Shown: positions 1 through 5,643, numbered from the stretch's first letter. The stretch: DNA of 6,808 nucleotides from Bacteroidales bacterium (GCA_029931995.1 JAOZQX010000041.1:1949-8756); one strand, 5' to 3'. Numbers and translations: made by a program. The notes: generated from the letters alone by a model not told the origin.

Positions 1-1
1 T

Positions 2-451
2 CACGATTTAATTGGAGTTAACTCTCGTTTAGATAGTATTCAGGCTGCATTGTTAGATGTGAAATTAAAACGATTGGATGAATATTGTGCCGCTCGTAAT
101 AAAGCTGCCGATTATTATAATAATGCTTTTAAAAATCATCCAAACTTGGTAATTCCTGCAAAATTTAAGCGCTCAACCCATGTTTTCCATCAATACACTT
201 TGGTTACCAAAAATGTTGATCGTAATACCTTACATGAATTCTTGCAAGCCAAAGGTTTCCCAGCTCCAATTTATTACCCCGTGCCATTGCATATGCAAAA
301 AGCGTATATAGACCCTCGATATAAAGAAGGTGATTTCCCGGTAACGGAAATGCTTTGCAATTCGGTAATTTCGCTACCTATGCACACCGAATTAGATGAA
401 GAGCAATTGGAATTTATCACAAACGCTGTATTAGAGTTTGTGAACAAATAA
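2..451 (+). CDS. DegT/DnrJ/EryC1/StrS sugar aminotransferase, C-terminal part (5' end outside window)
   Basis: This is a PLP-dependent nucleotide-sugar aminotransferase of the type I aspartate-aminotransferase fold, acting in the cytoplasm. The reading frame is open from the first complete codon at position 2, so the gene begins before the window and 149 residues are visible. The first residues read [18 protein letters not shown], the family's conserved G-x-N-x-R-x-D-x-x-Q-A-A motif. This is followed by a helical region, then [16 protein letters not shown] and finally [12 protein letters not shown], both typical of the family's C-terminal half. The catalytic lysine lies upstream and is not seen. 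The next gene is a WbpD/WlbB-type acetyltransferase, so I infer a WbpE/WlbC-like role: glutamate-dependent amination at C3 of a UDP-3-keto-GlcNAcA intermediate. Other StrS-family specificities (for example 4-amination) cannot be excluded from this fragment. A strong terminator follows 20 bp after the stop. Confidence 0.93.
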   Translation, partial: HDLIGVNSRLDSIQAALLDVKLKRLDEYCAARNKAADYYNNAFKNHPNLVIPAKFKRSTHVFHQYTLVTKNVDRNTLHEFLQAKGFPAPIYYPVPLHMQKAYIDPRYKEGDFPVTEMLCNSVISLPMHTELDEEQLEFITNAVLEFVNK

Positions 452-470
452 TAAATTTTTTACAAGATTT

Positions 471-504
471 AAAGGTGTGTTGGATTTCCAACGCACCTTT
501 TTTT
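471..504 (+). terminator. Intrinsic terminator after the aminotransferase gene
   Basis: A 13-bp stem (471-483 with 488-500, one G-T wobble, otherwise perfect) closes a 4-nt ATTT loop and runs directly into a T-tract at 498-504. The stem begins with AAAGG and ends with CCTTT, so it could also work on the minus strand. It lies 20 bp after the aminotransferase stop and only 30 bp before the next start codon. It therefore breaks transcription, or attenuates it, between two genes that should act in one pathway. Confidence 0.82.
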
Positions 505-511
505 ATCTTTA
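480..511 (+). promoter_or_regulatory. Possible Bacteroidetes-type promoter inside the terminator
   Basis: The Bacteroidetes housekeeping promoter has a -33 TTTG box and a -7 TAnnTTTG box. TATCTTTA at 504-511 matches the -7 box at all but the last position, and TTG at 480-482 is a possible -33 box 21 bp upstream. Transcription would start near 518, giving a short leader to the start at 535. The boxes would sit within the terminator stem and T-tract. The match is weak in such AT-rich DNA; it is listed because the downstream gene otherwise depends on read-through. Confidence 0.22.
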
Positions 512-534
512 TATTTTCAAATAAGAAAAATCTT

Positions 535-1125
535 ATGAGTAAACAAATAAAAGAAAATGAATACTTTGCACATCCAACGGCTGTGATTGATGATCCTTGC
601 ACAATTGGGAAGGGAACAAAAATCTGGCATTTTTCACATATCATGAAAAATTGTGAAATTGGTGAAGGCTGTAACATTGGACAAAATGTAGTGGTATCGC
701 CCGATGTTAAGCTTGGCAAAAATGTTAAAGTACAAAATAATGTTTCTATTTATACTGGTGTAGAATGTGAAGATGATGTTTTTTTGGGACCATCGATGGT
801 TTTTACCAATATTATCAACCCACGTTCTACCATCATTCGACGAGATCAATATGTAAAAACCTTGGTGAAAAAAGGTGCGACCATTGGTGCCAATGCAACC
901 ATTGTTTGTGGCCATGATATTGGAGAATACTCATTTATTGGTGCTGGAGCAGTAGTTACAAAAGAGGTTTTGCCCTATGCTTTAGTTGTCGGAAATCCGG
1001 CTGTACAAAAAGGATGGATTAGCGAGTATGGCCATCGTTTGGAATTTAATAAAGAAGGAACTGCTGAATGCCCCGAGAGCAAGGATAAATACAAATTAGA
1101 AAACAATAAAGTATTTAAATTATAA
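535..1125 (+). CDS. wbpD: UDP-2-acetamido-3-amino-2,3-dideoxy-glucuronate N-acetyltransferase (WbpD/WlbB type)
   Basis: This 196-residue cytoplasmic enzyme should transfer acetyl from acetyl-CoA to the 3-amino group of UDP-GlcNAc3NA, a step towards UDP-2,3-diacetamido-uronic acids used in O-antigen or capsule. It is a left-handed beta-helix (hexapeptide-repeat) protein, with repeats such as IGKGTK, IGEGCN and IGQNVV at about residues 15-65 and IGANAT, IGEYSF and IGAGAV at about 117-140. Family signatures are WHFSHI (31-36), VQNNVSIY (66-73), [14 protein letters not shown] (85-98) and [12 protein letters not shown] (109-120). The tail after WISEYG keeps ECP near residue 179; many relatives carry a CPxCG-like motif at this point, and here the second cysteine is absent. 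The start at 535 is chosen because the family begins with a short leader before the HPTA motif; an in-frame extension to 475 would begin inside the terminator. No Shine-Dalgarno is visible. The upstream aminotransferase would make its substrate. Confidence 0.92.
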   Translation: MSKQIKENEYFAHPTAVIDDPCTIGKGTKIWHFSHIMKNCEIGEGCNIGQNVVVSPDVKLGKNVKVQNNVSIYTGVECEDDVFLGPSMVFTNIINPRSTIIRRDQYVKTLVKKGATIGANATIVCGHDIGEYSFIGAGAVVTKEVLPYALVVGNPAVQKGWISEYGHRLEFNKEGTAECPESKDKYKLENNKVFKL

Positions 1126-1129
1126 AGAT

Positions 1130-1218
1130 CGTCATGCTGAATTTATTTCAGCATCTCCAAATAAAAAAATGAGATTCCGAATCAAGTTCGGAATGACGGC
1201 AGTCAAGTTCAGAATAAC
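1130..1218. repeat. REP-like paired-hairpin repeat with a degenerate third arm
   Basis: Two 28-bp arms, 1130-1157 and 1171-1198, are inverted copies of each other with 21 of 28 positions identical. Each arm is itself a hairpin: ATGCTGAA pairs with TTCAGCAT (1134-1141 with 1147-1154), and ATTCCGAA pairs with TTCGGAAT (1174-1181 with 1187-1194), with 5-nt loops. Four of the seven arm differences form two compensatory base-pair swaps; the other three are in the loops. A further partial copy at 1203-1218 matches 1182-1197 at 14 of 16 bases. The element fills nearly all the space between the acetyltransferase and galE. The pattern resembles the CGTCAT...GAATGACG intergenic repeats I associate with Bacteroidetes genomes; that link is from memory and not checked. 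Confidence 0.75.
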
Positions 1219-1233
1219 ACAAAAAAATCATTT

Positions 1234-2256
1234 ATGAAAATATTAGTTACAGGAGGAGTAGGGTATATTGGTTCGCACACAGTGGTGGAGCTACAACAAA
1301 ACGGGCACGAAGTTGTGATTGTTGACAATCTTTCCAATTCAAACATTGGTGTATTGGATGCCATTGCAAAAATCACGGGAATAAAGCCTGAATTTGAAAA
1401 TTTTGATTTGGCAGATAAAACCAAAACCGAAGACTTCTTCAAATGTCATTCCGATATTCAAGGGATTATTCATTTTGCGGCCTTTAAAGCTGTGGGTGAA
1501 TCGGTGAATGAACCCCTGATGTATTACCGTAATAATCTTTTTTCGCTGGTAAATATTTTACAATCAATGAAAGATAATGGGGTTGAAAATTTGGTGTTTT
1601 CATCCAGCTGTACGGTATACGGGCAACCCGAAAAACTTCCGGTTAGCGAAAATGCGCCCGTTCAAAAAGCAGAATCTCCATACGGGAATACCAAGCAAAT
1701 TTCTGAAGAAATTATCTTTGATACCGTAAAAGCATCCGATATTAAAGGCATCGCTGTGCGTTATTTTAATCCAATCGGCGCACATGAAACTGCCATTATT
1801 GGTGAGCTTCCATTGGGTGTTCCCAATTGTTTGATGCCTTACATCACTCAAACAGCCATTGGAATTCGTGAACAATTGAGTGTCTTTGGAGATGATTATA
1901 AAACCCCTGATGGCACCGCAATTCGCGATTATATTCATGTAGCTGATTTAGCTAAAGCCCATGTTATTGCTGTTGAACGTATGGTGAAACAAAAAATGAA
2001 AAAGGATTTTGAATATTTTAATTTGGGAACAGGAAATGGATATTCGGTGCTTGAGGTTATAAAATCATTTGAAAAAGTTTCGGGCGAAAAACTGAATTAT
2101 AAAATAGTAGGACGCCGAGCTGGTGATATTGAAAAAGTATGGGCTGACACTAATTTTGCCAATGACGAACTAGGCTGGAAAGCTCAACAAAATATCGATG
2201 AAATGACCCTTTCAGCATGGAAATGGGAACAGAAGCTTGCTTTAAATAACAAATAA
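1234..2256 (+). CDS. galE: UDP-glucose (UDP-GlcNAc) 4-epimerase
   Basis: This NAD-dependent extended short-chain dehydrogenase interconverts UDP-Glc and UDP-Gal in the cytoplasm. Its 340 residues match the usual GalE length. The Rossmann motif GGVGYIGSH is at 7-15, the NAD-ribose acidic residue and loop VDNLSNS at 30-36, HFAAFKAVGES at 80-90, the catalytic serine region SSSCTVYG at 123-130, and the YxxxK pair is Y150/K154 in SPYGNTK. The substrate end has RYFNPIGAH (176-184), RDYIHVADLA (231-240) and GRRAGDIEKVWAD (293-305). The residue aligned with E. coli GalE Y299 is V302. A small residue there is known to open the pocket for N-acetylated UDP-hexoses, so UDP-GlcNAc/UDP-GalNAc use is plausible. 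The start at 1234 leaves only six bases before the Rossmann strand, normal for GalE. No Shine-Dalgarno is seen, and the last codons run into an AT-rich repeat. Confidence 0.96.
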   Translation: MKILVTGGVGYIGSHTVVELQQNGHEVVIVDNLSNSNIGVLDAIAKITGIKPEFENFDLADKTKTEDFFKCHSDIQGIIHFAAFKAVGESVNEPLMYYRNNLFSLVNILQSMKDNGVENLVFSSSCTVYGQPEKLPVSENAPVQKAESPYGNTKQISEEIIFDTVKASDIKGIAVRYFNPIGAHETAIIGELPLGVPNCLMPYITQTAIGIREQLSVFGDDYKTPDGTAIRDYIHVADLAKAHVIAVERMVKQKMKKDFEYFNLGTGNGYSVLEVIKSFEKVSGEKLNYKIVGRRAGDIEKVWADTNFANDELGWKAQQNIDEMTLSAWKWEQKLALNNK

Positions 2257-2398
2257 CAAGCTCCAAATTACAAATAAATATCAATGATAAAAATTCCAAT
2301 TGAAAGACCACATTGAATCAAAATTAATTATTTAAGTTTTTTAATCATTATGATCTTGTATTTGAAAATTATTTGTTATTTGTAAATTGTGTTTTGGA
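2244..2398. repeat. AT-rich imperfect inverted repeat between galE and rfbB
   Basis: This element occupies most of the 196-bp gap after galE. AAATAACAAATAA at 2244-2256 is exactly complementary to 2369-2381, TTACAAATAA at 2268-2277 to 2376-2385, and a TCCAAA-type motif (2262-2267) is mirrored by TTTTGGA at 2392-2398. The arms are loose and out of register, so this is a diffuse rather than a perfect inverted repeat. The CAAATAACAA / CCAAATTACAAAT vocabulary resembles degenerate intergenic repeats I have seen in Bacteroidetes. The left arm includes the last codons and stop of galE. No gene or clear promoter is seen in the rest of the gap (2399-2452). Confidence 0.45.
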
Positions 2399-2452
2399 TT
2401 TTTTTTAAAAAAGAATGGTAATAAAATTAAAGAATTGACATAAATTAGAAGA

Positions 2453-3514
2453 ATGATGAAAACTATACTTATTACCGGTGGAGCCGGATTTATTGGATCA
2501 CATGTAGTACGTTTATTTGTAAGCAAATATCCTGATTATAAAATTGTAAACCTCGATAAGTTGACCTATGCGGGGAATCTTGCAAACTTGAAAGATATTG
2601 AAAAAGCCAAAAATTACGAATTTGTAAAAGGCGATATCGTGGATGCCGATTTTATCCAGAAACTTTTCGTGGAAAAACAATTTGACGGAGTTATCCACCT
2701 CGCGGCCGAATCGCATGTAGATCGCTCTATCAGTAATCCAATGGAATTTATTTTTACAAATATTGTAGGCACGGTTAATTTGTTAAATGCTGCCCGCCAT
2801 ATTTGGAGCGACAATTTTGAGGACAAACGTTTTTATCATATTTCAACCGATGAAGTTTATGGTTCGCTGGGCGAAACAGGACTTTTTACTGAAACCACGG
2901 CTTACGATCCGCACAGTCCTTACTCGGCTTCCAAGGCCAGTTCCGATCATTTGGTTCGTGCATATTTAGATACCTTTAAACTCCCAACAATAATCTCCAA
3001 TTGTTCAAATAATTATGGGGGGTTTCAGTTTCCTGAGAAATTGGTTCCCCTATTTATTCACAACATCCAAAACAATAAACCTTTACCGGTTTATGGCAAA
3101 GGCGAAAACATTCGTGATTGGTTGTATGTGGAAGATCATGCCAATGCAATTGATCTTATTTTTCATAAAGGAGTAATTGGCGAAACCTACAATATTGGAG
3201 GAAATAATGAGTGGACAAATATTGATTTAATTAAGGTTCTTTGTAAAAAAATGGATAAAAAATTAGGTCGCGAAACTGGCACTTCCGAAAAACTGATTAC
3301 TTATGTAAAAGACCGTGCCGGGCATGATTTGCGTTATGCCATCGACTCATCTAAATTGCAAAAGGAATTAGGCTGGGAGCCTTCCTTGCAATTTGAAGAA
3401 GGAATCGAAAAAACCATCGATTGGTATGTTGCAAACCAAGATTGGTTAGACAATGTTGCTTCCGGTGATTATTTAAAATATTACGACAATCAGTATTCAG
3501 AAGACAGATTTTAA
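2453..3514 (+). CDS. rfbB: dTDP-glucose 4,6-dehydratase
   Basis: This NAD-dependent extended short-chain dehydrogenase converts dTDP-D-glucose to dTDP-4-keto-6-deoxy-D-glucose, the branch point for rhamnose and many other deoxysugars. Its 353 residues match the RmlB/RfbB family. It shows the Rossmann motif GGAGFIGSH at 9-17, LDKLTYAGN at 34-42, HLAAESHVDRSI at 82-93, the dehydratase triad T132-D133-E134 in HISTDEVYG, and Y157/K161 in YSASKAS. Further motifs are SNCSNNYGGFQFPEKLVPL (182-200), RDWLYVEDHA (221-230) and DRAGHDLRYAID (287-298). The TDE triad separates it from the GalE-type epimerase upstream. Two ATGs occur in tandem (2453 and 2456) and either could be used; AGAAGA just upstream is at best a weak ribosome site. 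The rmlA, rmlC and rmlD partners are not in the window. The radical SAM gene follows after 25 bp and is probably co-transcribed. Confidence 0.97.
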   Translation: MMKTILITGGAGFIGSHVVRLFVSKYPDYKIVNLDKLTYAGNLANLKDIEKAKNYEFVKGDIVDADFIQKLFVEKQFDGVIHLAAESHVDRSISNPMEFIFTNIVGTVNLLNAARHIWSDNFEDKRFYHISTDEVYGSLGETGLFTETTAYDPHSPYSASKASSDHLVRAYLDTFKLPTIISNCSNNYGGFQFPEKLVPLFIHNIQNNKPLPVYGKGENIRDWLYVEDHANAIDLIFHKGVIGETYNIGGNNEWTNIDLIKVLCKKMDKKLGRETGTSEKLITYVKDRAGHDLRYAIDSSKLQKELGWEPSLQFEEGIEKTIDWYVANQDWLDNVASGDYLKYYDNQYSEDRF

Positions 3515-3539
3515 TCTCTTTTATTAATTCCATTTAGGA

Positions 3540-4931
3540 ATGAAAATTGGATTAATTAACCCCAATCACAATCTCAGAGATGCAGCCATACATCTCGGGA
3601 TGGGCTATTTGGCATCTTATGCCCGGCTACATCATCCCGATTTGGAGTTTAACTATTTGGACACCCGAGTTGCCAAAGAAAAAGAGATTAAGAATTTTTT
3701 CAATGAAACTTACGAACTTATTGGTATCACGGCTTCAAGTCAGGTTTTTGATGAGGCGATTGAAATAGCCAAAAAAATAAAACATTCACATCCCGAAACA
3801 CCCATTTGTCTTGGAGGAAGCCATGCCTCTACCGAGAGAGAACGTTGTTTGTCGGCCTACCCTTTTGATTTTGCAGCTTATGGAGAAGGAGAACAAACCT
3901 TTTCGGAATTAATTTCATTTATTAAAGGTGAAAAAATACTTGCAGAGATTCATGGACTGATTTATAAAGATGAAGCAGGAAGTATTCATATTACCACTTC
4001 TCGTTCGTTGATTCCGTATATCGATGAAGTTCCTTTTCCGGCCTATGATCTTTTTGAGATGAGTCGTTACCCTCAGCATCGCCTAACAACCAGCCGTGGT
4101 TGTCCGTTTGAATGTGTATTTTGTAATTCTTCCTCGCTTTGGACCAACAAATGGCGCAAACGTTCGCCCGAAAATATCATCTCAGAAATCAAATTTTTAT
4201 TAAAAAACTACGGACAAAAAACTTTGGTTTTTAACGATGACAGTTTTAATATCGATGCTAAAAGAGTCCTTCAATTTTGTAATTTATTGATTGAAGAAAA
4301 ACTGGATATTTTATGGTCAACCTCTATTCGGGTTGATTTGCTTACGCAAGAAATTGCGGATGCTATGCACCACTCGGGCTGTTACAATGTGAGCATCGGT
4401 ATTGAGTCGGCCAATAATGAAGTGCTGAAACGCATGAACAAACACACGACCACAGAAAAAATTTATGGGGGCATTCAAATTCTTCGACAAGCCGGTATCG
4501 ATGTGATGGGGCAGTTTATGATCGGTAATCCGGGCGATACGTTGGAAAGCGTGAAAGAATCAATTGAGTTTGCAAAAACGTCTAATTTAACAGGCATTGA
4601 ATTTTATACAGCCCTGCCCTATCGTGATTCTTTATTGTGGGATTTTGTGCAGAGCCATGGCAAGCTATTAACGGATACTGAGCCTTACACCTATCACAAT
4701 ATCAGTCCACGCATTATTTTCGAAACACCTAAATTTACTTATGAAGATCGTCTAAAAGCAATCGAACTCGCAACAAAAAACGGTTTTTACCATGCTTTAA
4801 CTCACGACGAAAAAAATTGGCTGGTTGATGGTGGTCGGATTGTTGCCAAGAAAATTCAAAAAATAGCGAAAGGAAACTTGGGGAATAAAATTTATTTGGG
4901 TTTACGGAAGGCTTATCGTAAATTCAAATGA
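3540..4931 (+). CDS. Radical SAM protein with N-terminal B12-binding-type domain, substrate unknown
   Basis: This 463-residue iron-sulfur enzyme has the architecture of cobalamin-dependent class B radical SAM proteins (BchE/HpnJ-like group), which often methylate or rearrange unreactive carbons. Residues about 1-130 look like the cobalamin-binding Rossmann domain: KIGLINPNH at the start, LGMGYLASYARL (19-30), ITASSQVFDEA (63-73), LGGSHAS (91-97) and YGEGEQTFSELI (114-125). The DxHxxG motif of classical B12 proteins is not seen, as is common in this group. The radical SAM cluster motif is C188-x3-C192-x2-C195 in TTSRGCPFECVFC. It is followed by FNDDSFNID (231-239), SIGIESANNEVL (285-296) and MIGNPGDT (327-334), typical SAM-barrel positions. 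The C-terminus is short and basic. The closest upstream AGGA touches the ATG and is too near to act as a Shine-Dalgarno. From context I infer a role in polysaccharide, lipid-carrier or sugar modification; the substrate cannot be named. Confidence 0.9.
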   Translation: MKIGLINPNHNLRDAAIHLGMGYLASYARLHHPDLEFNYLDTRVAKEKEIKNFFNETYELIGITASSQVFDEAIEIAKKIKHSHPETPICLGGSHASTERERCLSAYPFDFAAYGEGEQTFSELISFIKGEKILAEIHGLIYKDEAGSIHITTSRSLIPYIDEVPFPAYDLFEMSRYPQHRLTTSRGCPFECVFCNSSSLWTNKWRKRSPENIISEIKFLLKNYGQKTLVFNDDSFNIDAKRVLQFCNLLIEEKLDILWSTSIRVDLLTQEIADAMHHSGCYNVSIGIESANNEVLKRMNKHTTTEKIYGGIQILRQAGIDVMGQFMIGNPGDTLESVKESIEFAKTSNLTGIEFYTALPYRDSLLWDFVQSHGKLLTDTEPYTYHNISPRIIFETPKFTYEDRLKAIELATKNGFYHALTHDEKNWLVDGGRIVAKKIQKIAKGNLGNKIYLGLRKAYRKFK

Positions 4932-4952
4932 TGAATTAGTTTAGAAAAATCC

Positions 4953-4978
4953 ATCTCGACACGCTGTGCTATCGAGAT
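4953..4978. repeat. Short inverted repeat (hairpin) at the end of the sugar cluster
   Basis: ATCTCGA at 4953-4959 pairs exactly with TCGAGAT at 4972-4978 around a 12-nt spacer. It lies 21 bp after the radical SAM stop and just before the bidirectional terminator. It has no T-tract of its own, so it is not a terminator. It may be a transcript-end stabilising hairpin or a remnant of a REP-like element. Confidence 0.5.
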
Positions 4979-4990
4979 TGTTCGGCTTAC

Positions 4991-5024
4991 AAAAAAAAAG
5001 GAGCCCTCTCGGACTCCCCTTTTT
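4991..5024. terminator. Bidirectional intrinsic terminator between convergent genes
   Basis: A nine-A run (4991-4999) is followed by GGAGCCC, a TCTC tetraloop (5007-5010), GGACTCC, CC and a five-T run (5020-5024). Pairing is G5000-C5017 through G5003-C5014, a C-A mismatch, two G-C pairs beneath the loop, and A-T pairs outside a CC bulge. The A-tract gives a T-tract on the other strand, so it can stop both the radical SAM gene (plus) and hsp20 (minus, stop 16 bp away). Its position between convergent genes supports this. Confidence 0.75.
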
Positions 5025-5039
5025 ACCAATCTAAATTAA

Positions 5040-5453
5040 TTATGAAATTTTAATCGCCTTTTTCAATTTGGTTTCTTCAATCTTTGGAATAGTAACATTC
5101 AAAAGACCATTTTTATAATCCGCTTTAATTTTTTCTGCTTCAACAGTTTTTGGCAACGTAAATGACCTGCTGAAAGAGTTGTAAGCAAATTCTTTCCTGG
5201 AGAAATTTACGTTCTCATTCTCCACTTCTTTCTCAGAAGAAATGGTTAGCAAATTATCTTCCAAATCAATTTTGATGTCTTCCTTTTCAAAACCAGGTAC
5301 TGCCAAACTTAGCTCAAAATTATCTTCATTATCGATAATATTTGTTGCTGGTTTTCTGCAAGCAGCATTATGGTTTTTTTGCATATTGTCATTCATTATG
5401 TGATCAAATAAGTTTAAATAATTTGCGTTGTTGTTAAGTCTAATTAAATTCAT
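5040..5453 (-). CDS. Hsp20/alpha-crystallin small heat-shock protein
   Basis: This 137-residue ATP-independent cytoplasmic holdase chaperone is expected to form oligomers and keep unfolding proteins soluble. The N-terminal arm (about 1-34) is Asn-rich and variable. The alpha-crystallin domain spans about 35-124: ATNIIDNEDNFELSLAVPG at the start, FEKEDIKIDLEDNLLTIS in the core strands, YNSFSRSFTLPKTV (91-104), and the family signature ADYKNGLLNVTIPK (111-124). The C-terminal tail ends in KKAIKIS, whose I134-K-I136 is the I/V-x-I motif that docks on neighbouring subunits. Length is normal for bacterial Hsp20. The start at 5453 is fixed by a strong AGGAGGA seven bases upstream. It converges on the sugar cluster across a shared terminator and shares its upstream region with a divergent membrane-protein gene. 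A sigma-54-like promoter upstream suggests activator-dependent induction. Confidence 0.96.
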   Translation of the reverse strand: MNLIRLNNNANYLNLFDHIMNDNMQKNHNAACRKPATNIIDNEDNFELSLAVPGFEKEDIKIDLEDNLLTISSEKEVENENVNFSRKEFAYNSFSRSFTLPKTVEAEKIKADYKNGLLNVTIPKIEETKLKKAIKIS

Positions 5454-5460
5454 TTTCTAG

Positions 5461-5467
5461 TCCTCCT
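5461..5467 (-). promoter_or_regulatory. Consensus Shine-Dalgarno of hsp20
   Basis: On the minus strand AGGAGGA ends seven bases before the ATG, an optimal spacing, and sits in a very A/T-rich leader. None of the other four starts in the window with a visible upstream region has anything comparable, apart from the rfbB and radical SAM starts, which have only weak or badly placed purine runs. Bacteroidetes ribosomes generally make little use of Shine-Dalgarno pairing, so this is unusual. Confidence 0.85.
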
Positions 5468-5509
5468 ATTATTTTATTTTTTATTATTTAATTGCTTTTC
5501 TCACATTGA

Positions 5510-5526
5510 GTCAATTCCCGTACCAA
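5510..5526 (-). promoter_or_regulatory. Putative sigma-54 (-24/-12) promoter of hsp20
   Basis: Read on the minus strand, TTGGTACGGGAATTGAC aligns with the sigma-54 consensus TGGCACG-N4-TTGCW at the exact spacing: TGGTACG, GGAA, TTGA. The invariant -24 GG is present. There is one substitution in the -24 box (T for C) and one in the -12 box (A for C in TTGC), the latter the main weakness. Transcription would begin near 5499, giving a leader of about 46 nt that holds the Shine-Dalgarno. E. coli ibpB is a known case of a small heat-shock gene with a sigma-54 promoter. Confidence 0.45.
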
Positions 5527-5558
5527 GGCAAAAAAACAGCTTAATAATTCTTAAATGC

Positions 5559-5600
5559 GTCATTATGACAGCTTTAAATAATTATAACTGTCAATATGTC
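5559..5600. promoter_or_regulatory. Two phased palindromic sites in the divergent promoter region
   Basis: GTCATTATGAC at 5559-5569 is a perfect 11-bp odd palindrome. GTCAATATGTC at 5590-5600 matches it at 9 of 11 bases. Their centres (5564 and 5595) are 31 bp apart, close to three helical turns, so a protein would bind both on the same face. They lie about 65 and 96 bp upstream of the predicted hsp20 transcription start, where enhancer-binding proteins of sigma-54 promoters usually sit. TGACAG (5566-5571) and CTGTCA (5588-5593) also form an inverted pair across them. They could instead regulate the plus-strand gene starting at 5693. Confidence 0.45.
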
Positions 5601-5643
5601 TTGTTTTTACCGTCTTTCTAATCAGATTTATTTCTGAATTGAA

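Noticed and set aside
475..534. N-terminal extension of the acetyltransferase to an upstream start at 475
   Set aside because: It would start inside the terminator stem and add a hydrophobic, low-complexity stretch translated from the T-tract. The ATG at 535 matches the family's usual N-terminus.
417..915. Minus-strand open frames opposite the acetyltransferase gene
   Set aside because: They are antisense shadows of a gene with clear family motifs and show no domain features of their own.
2435..2440. TTGACA as a classical -35 box before rfbB
   Set aside because: It lies about 12 bp from the start codon with no room for a -10 box, and Bacteroidetes promoters do not use this hexamer.
2341..2526. 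Small minus-strand open frame across the galE-rfbB gap
   Set aside because: It is repeat-derived at one end and antisense to rfbB at the other, with low-complexity composition and no family features.
5454..5500. RNA thermometer (ROSE or fourU type) in the hsp20 leader
   Set aside because: The predicted leader is almost all A and T with no UCCU- or UUUU-type partner placed to mask AGGAGGA, so no hairpin closing the ribosome site is seen.
5622..5637. TCAGA...TCTGA inverted repeat upstream of the membrane-protein gene
   Set aside because: The arms are only 5 bp in AT-rich DNA with no second copy, which is not distinguishable from chance.
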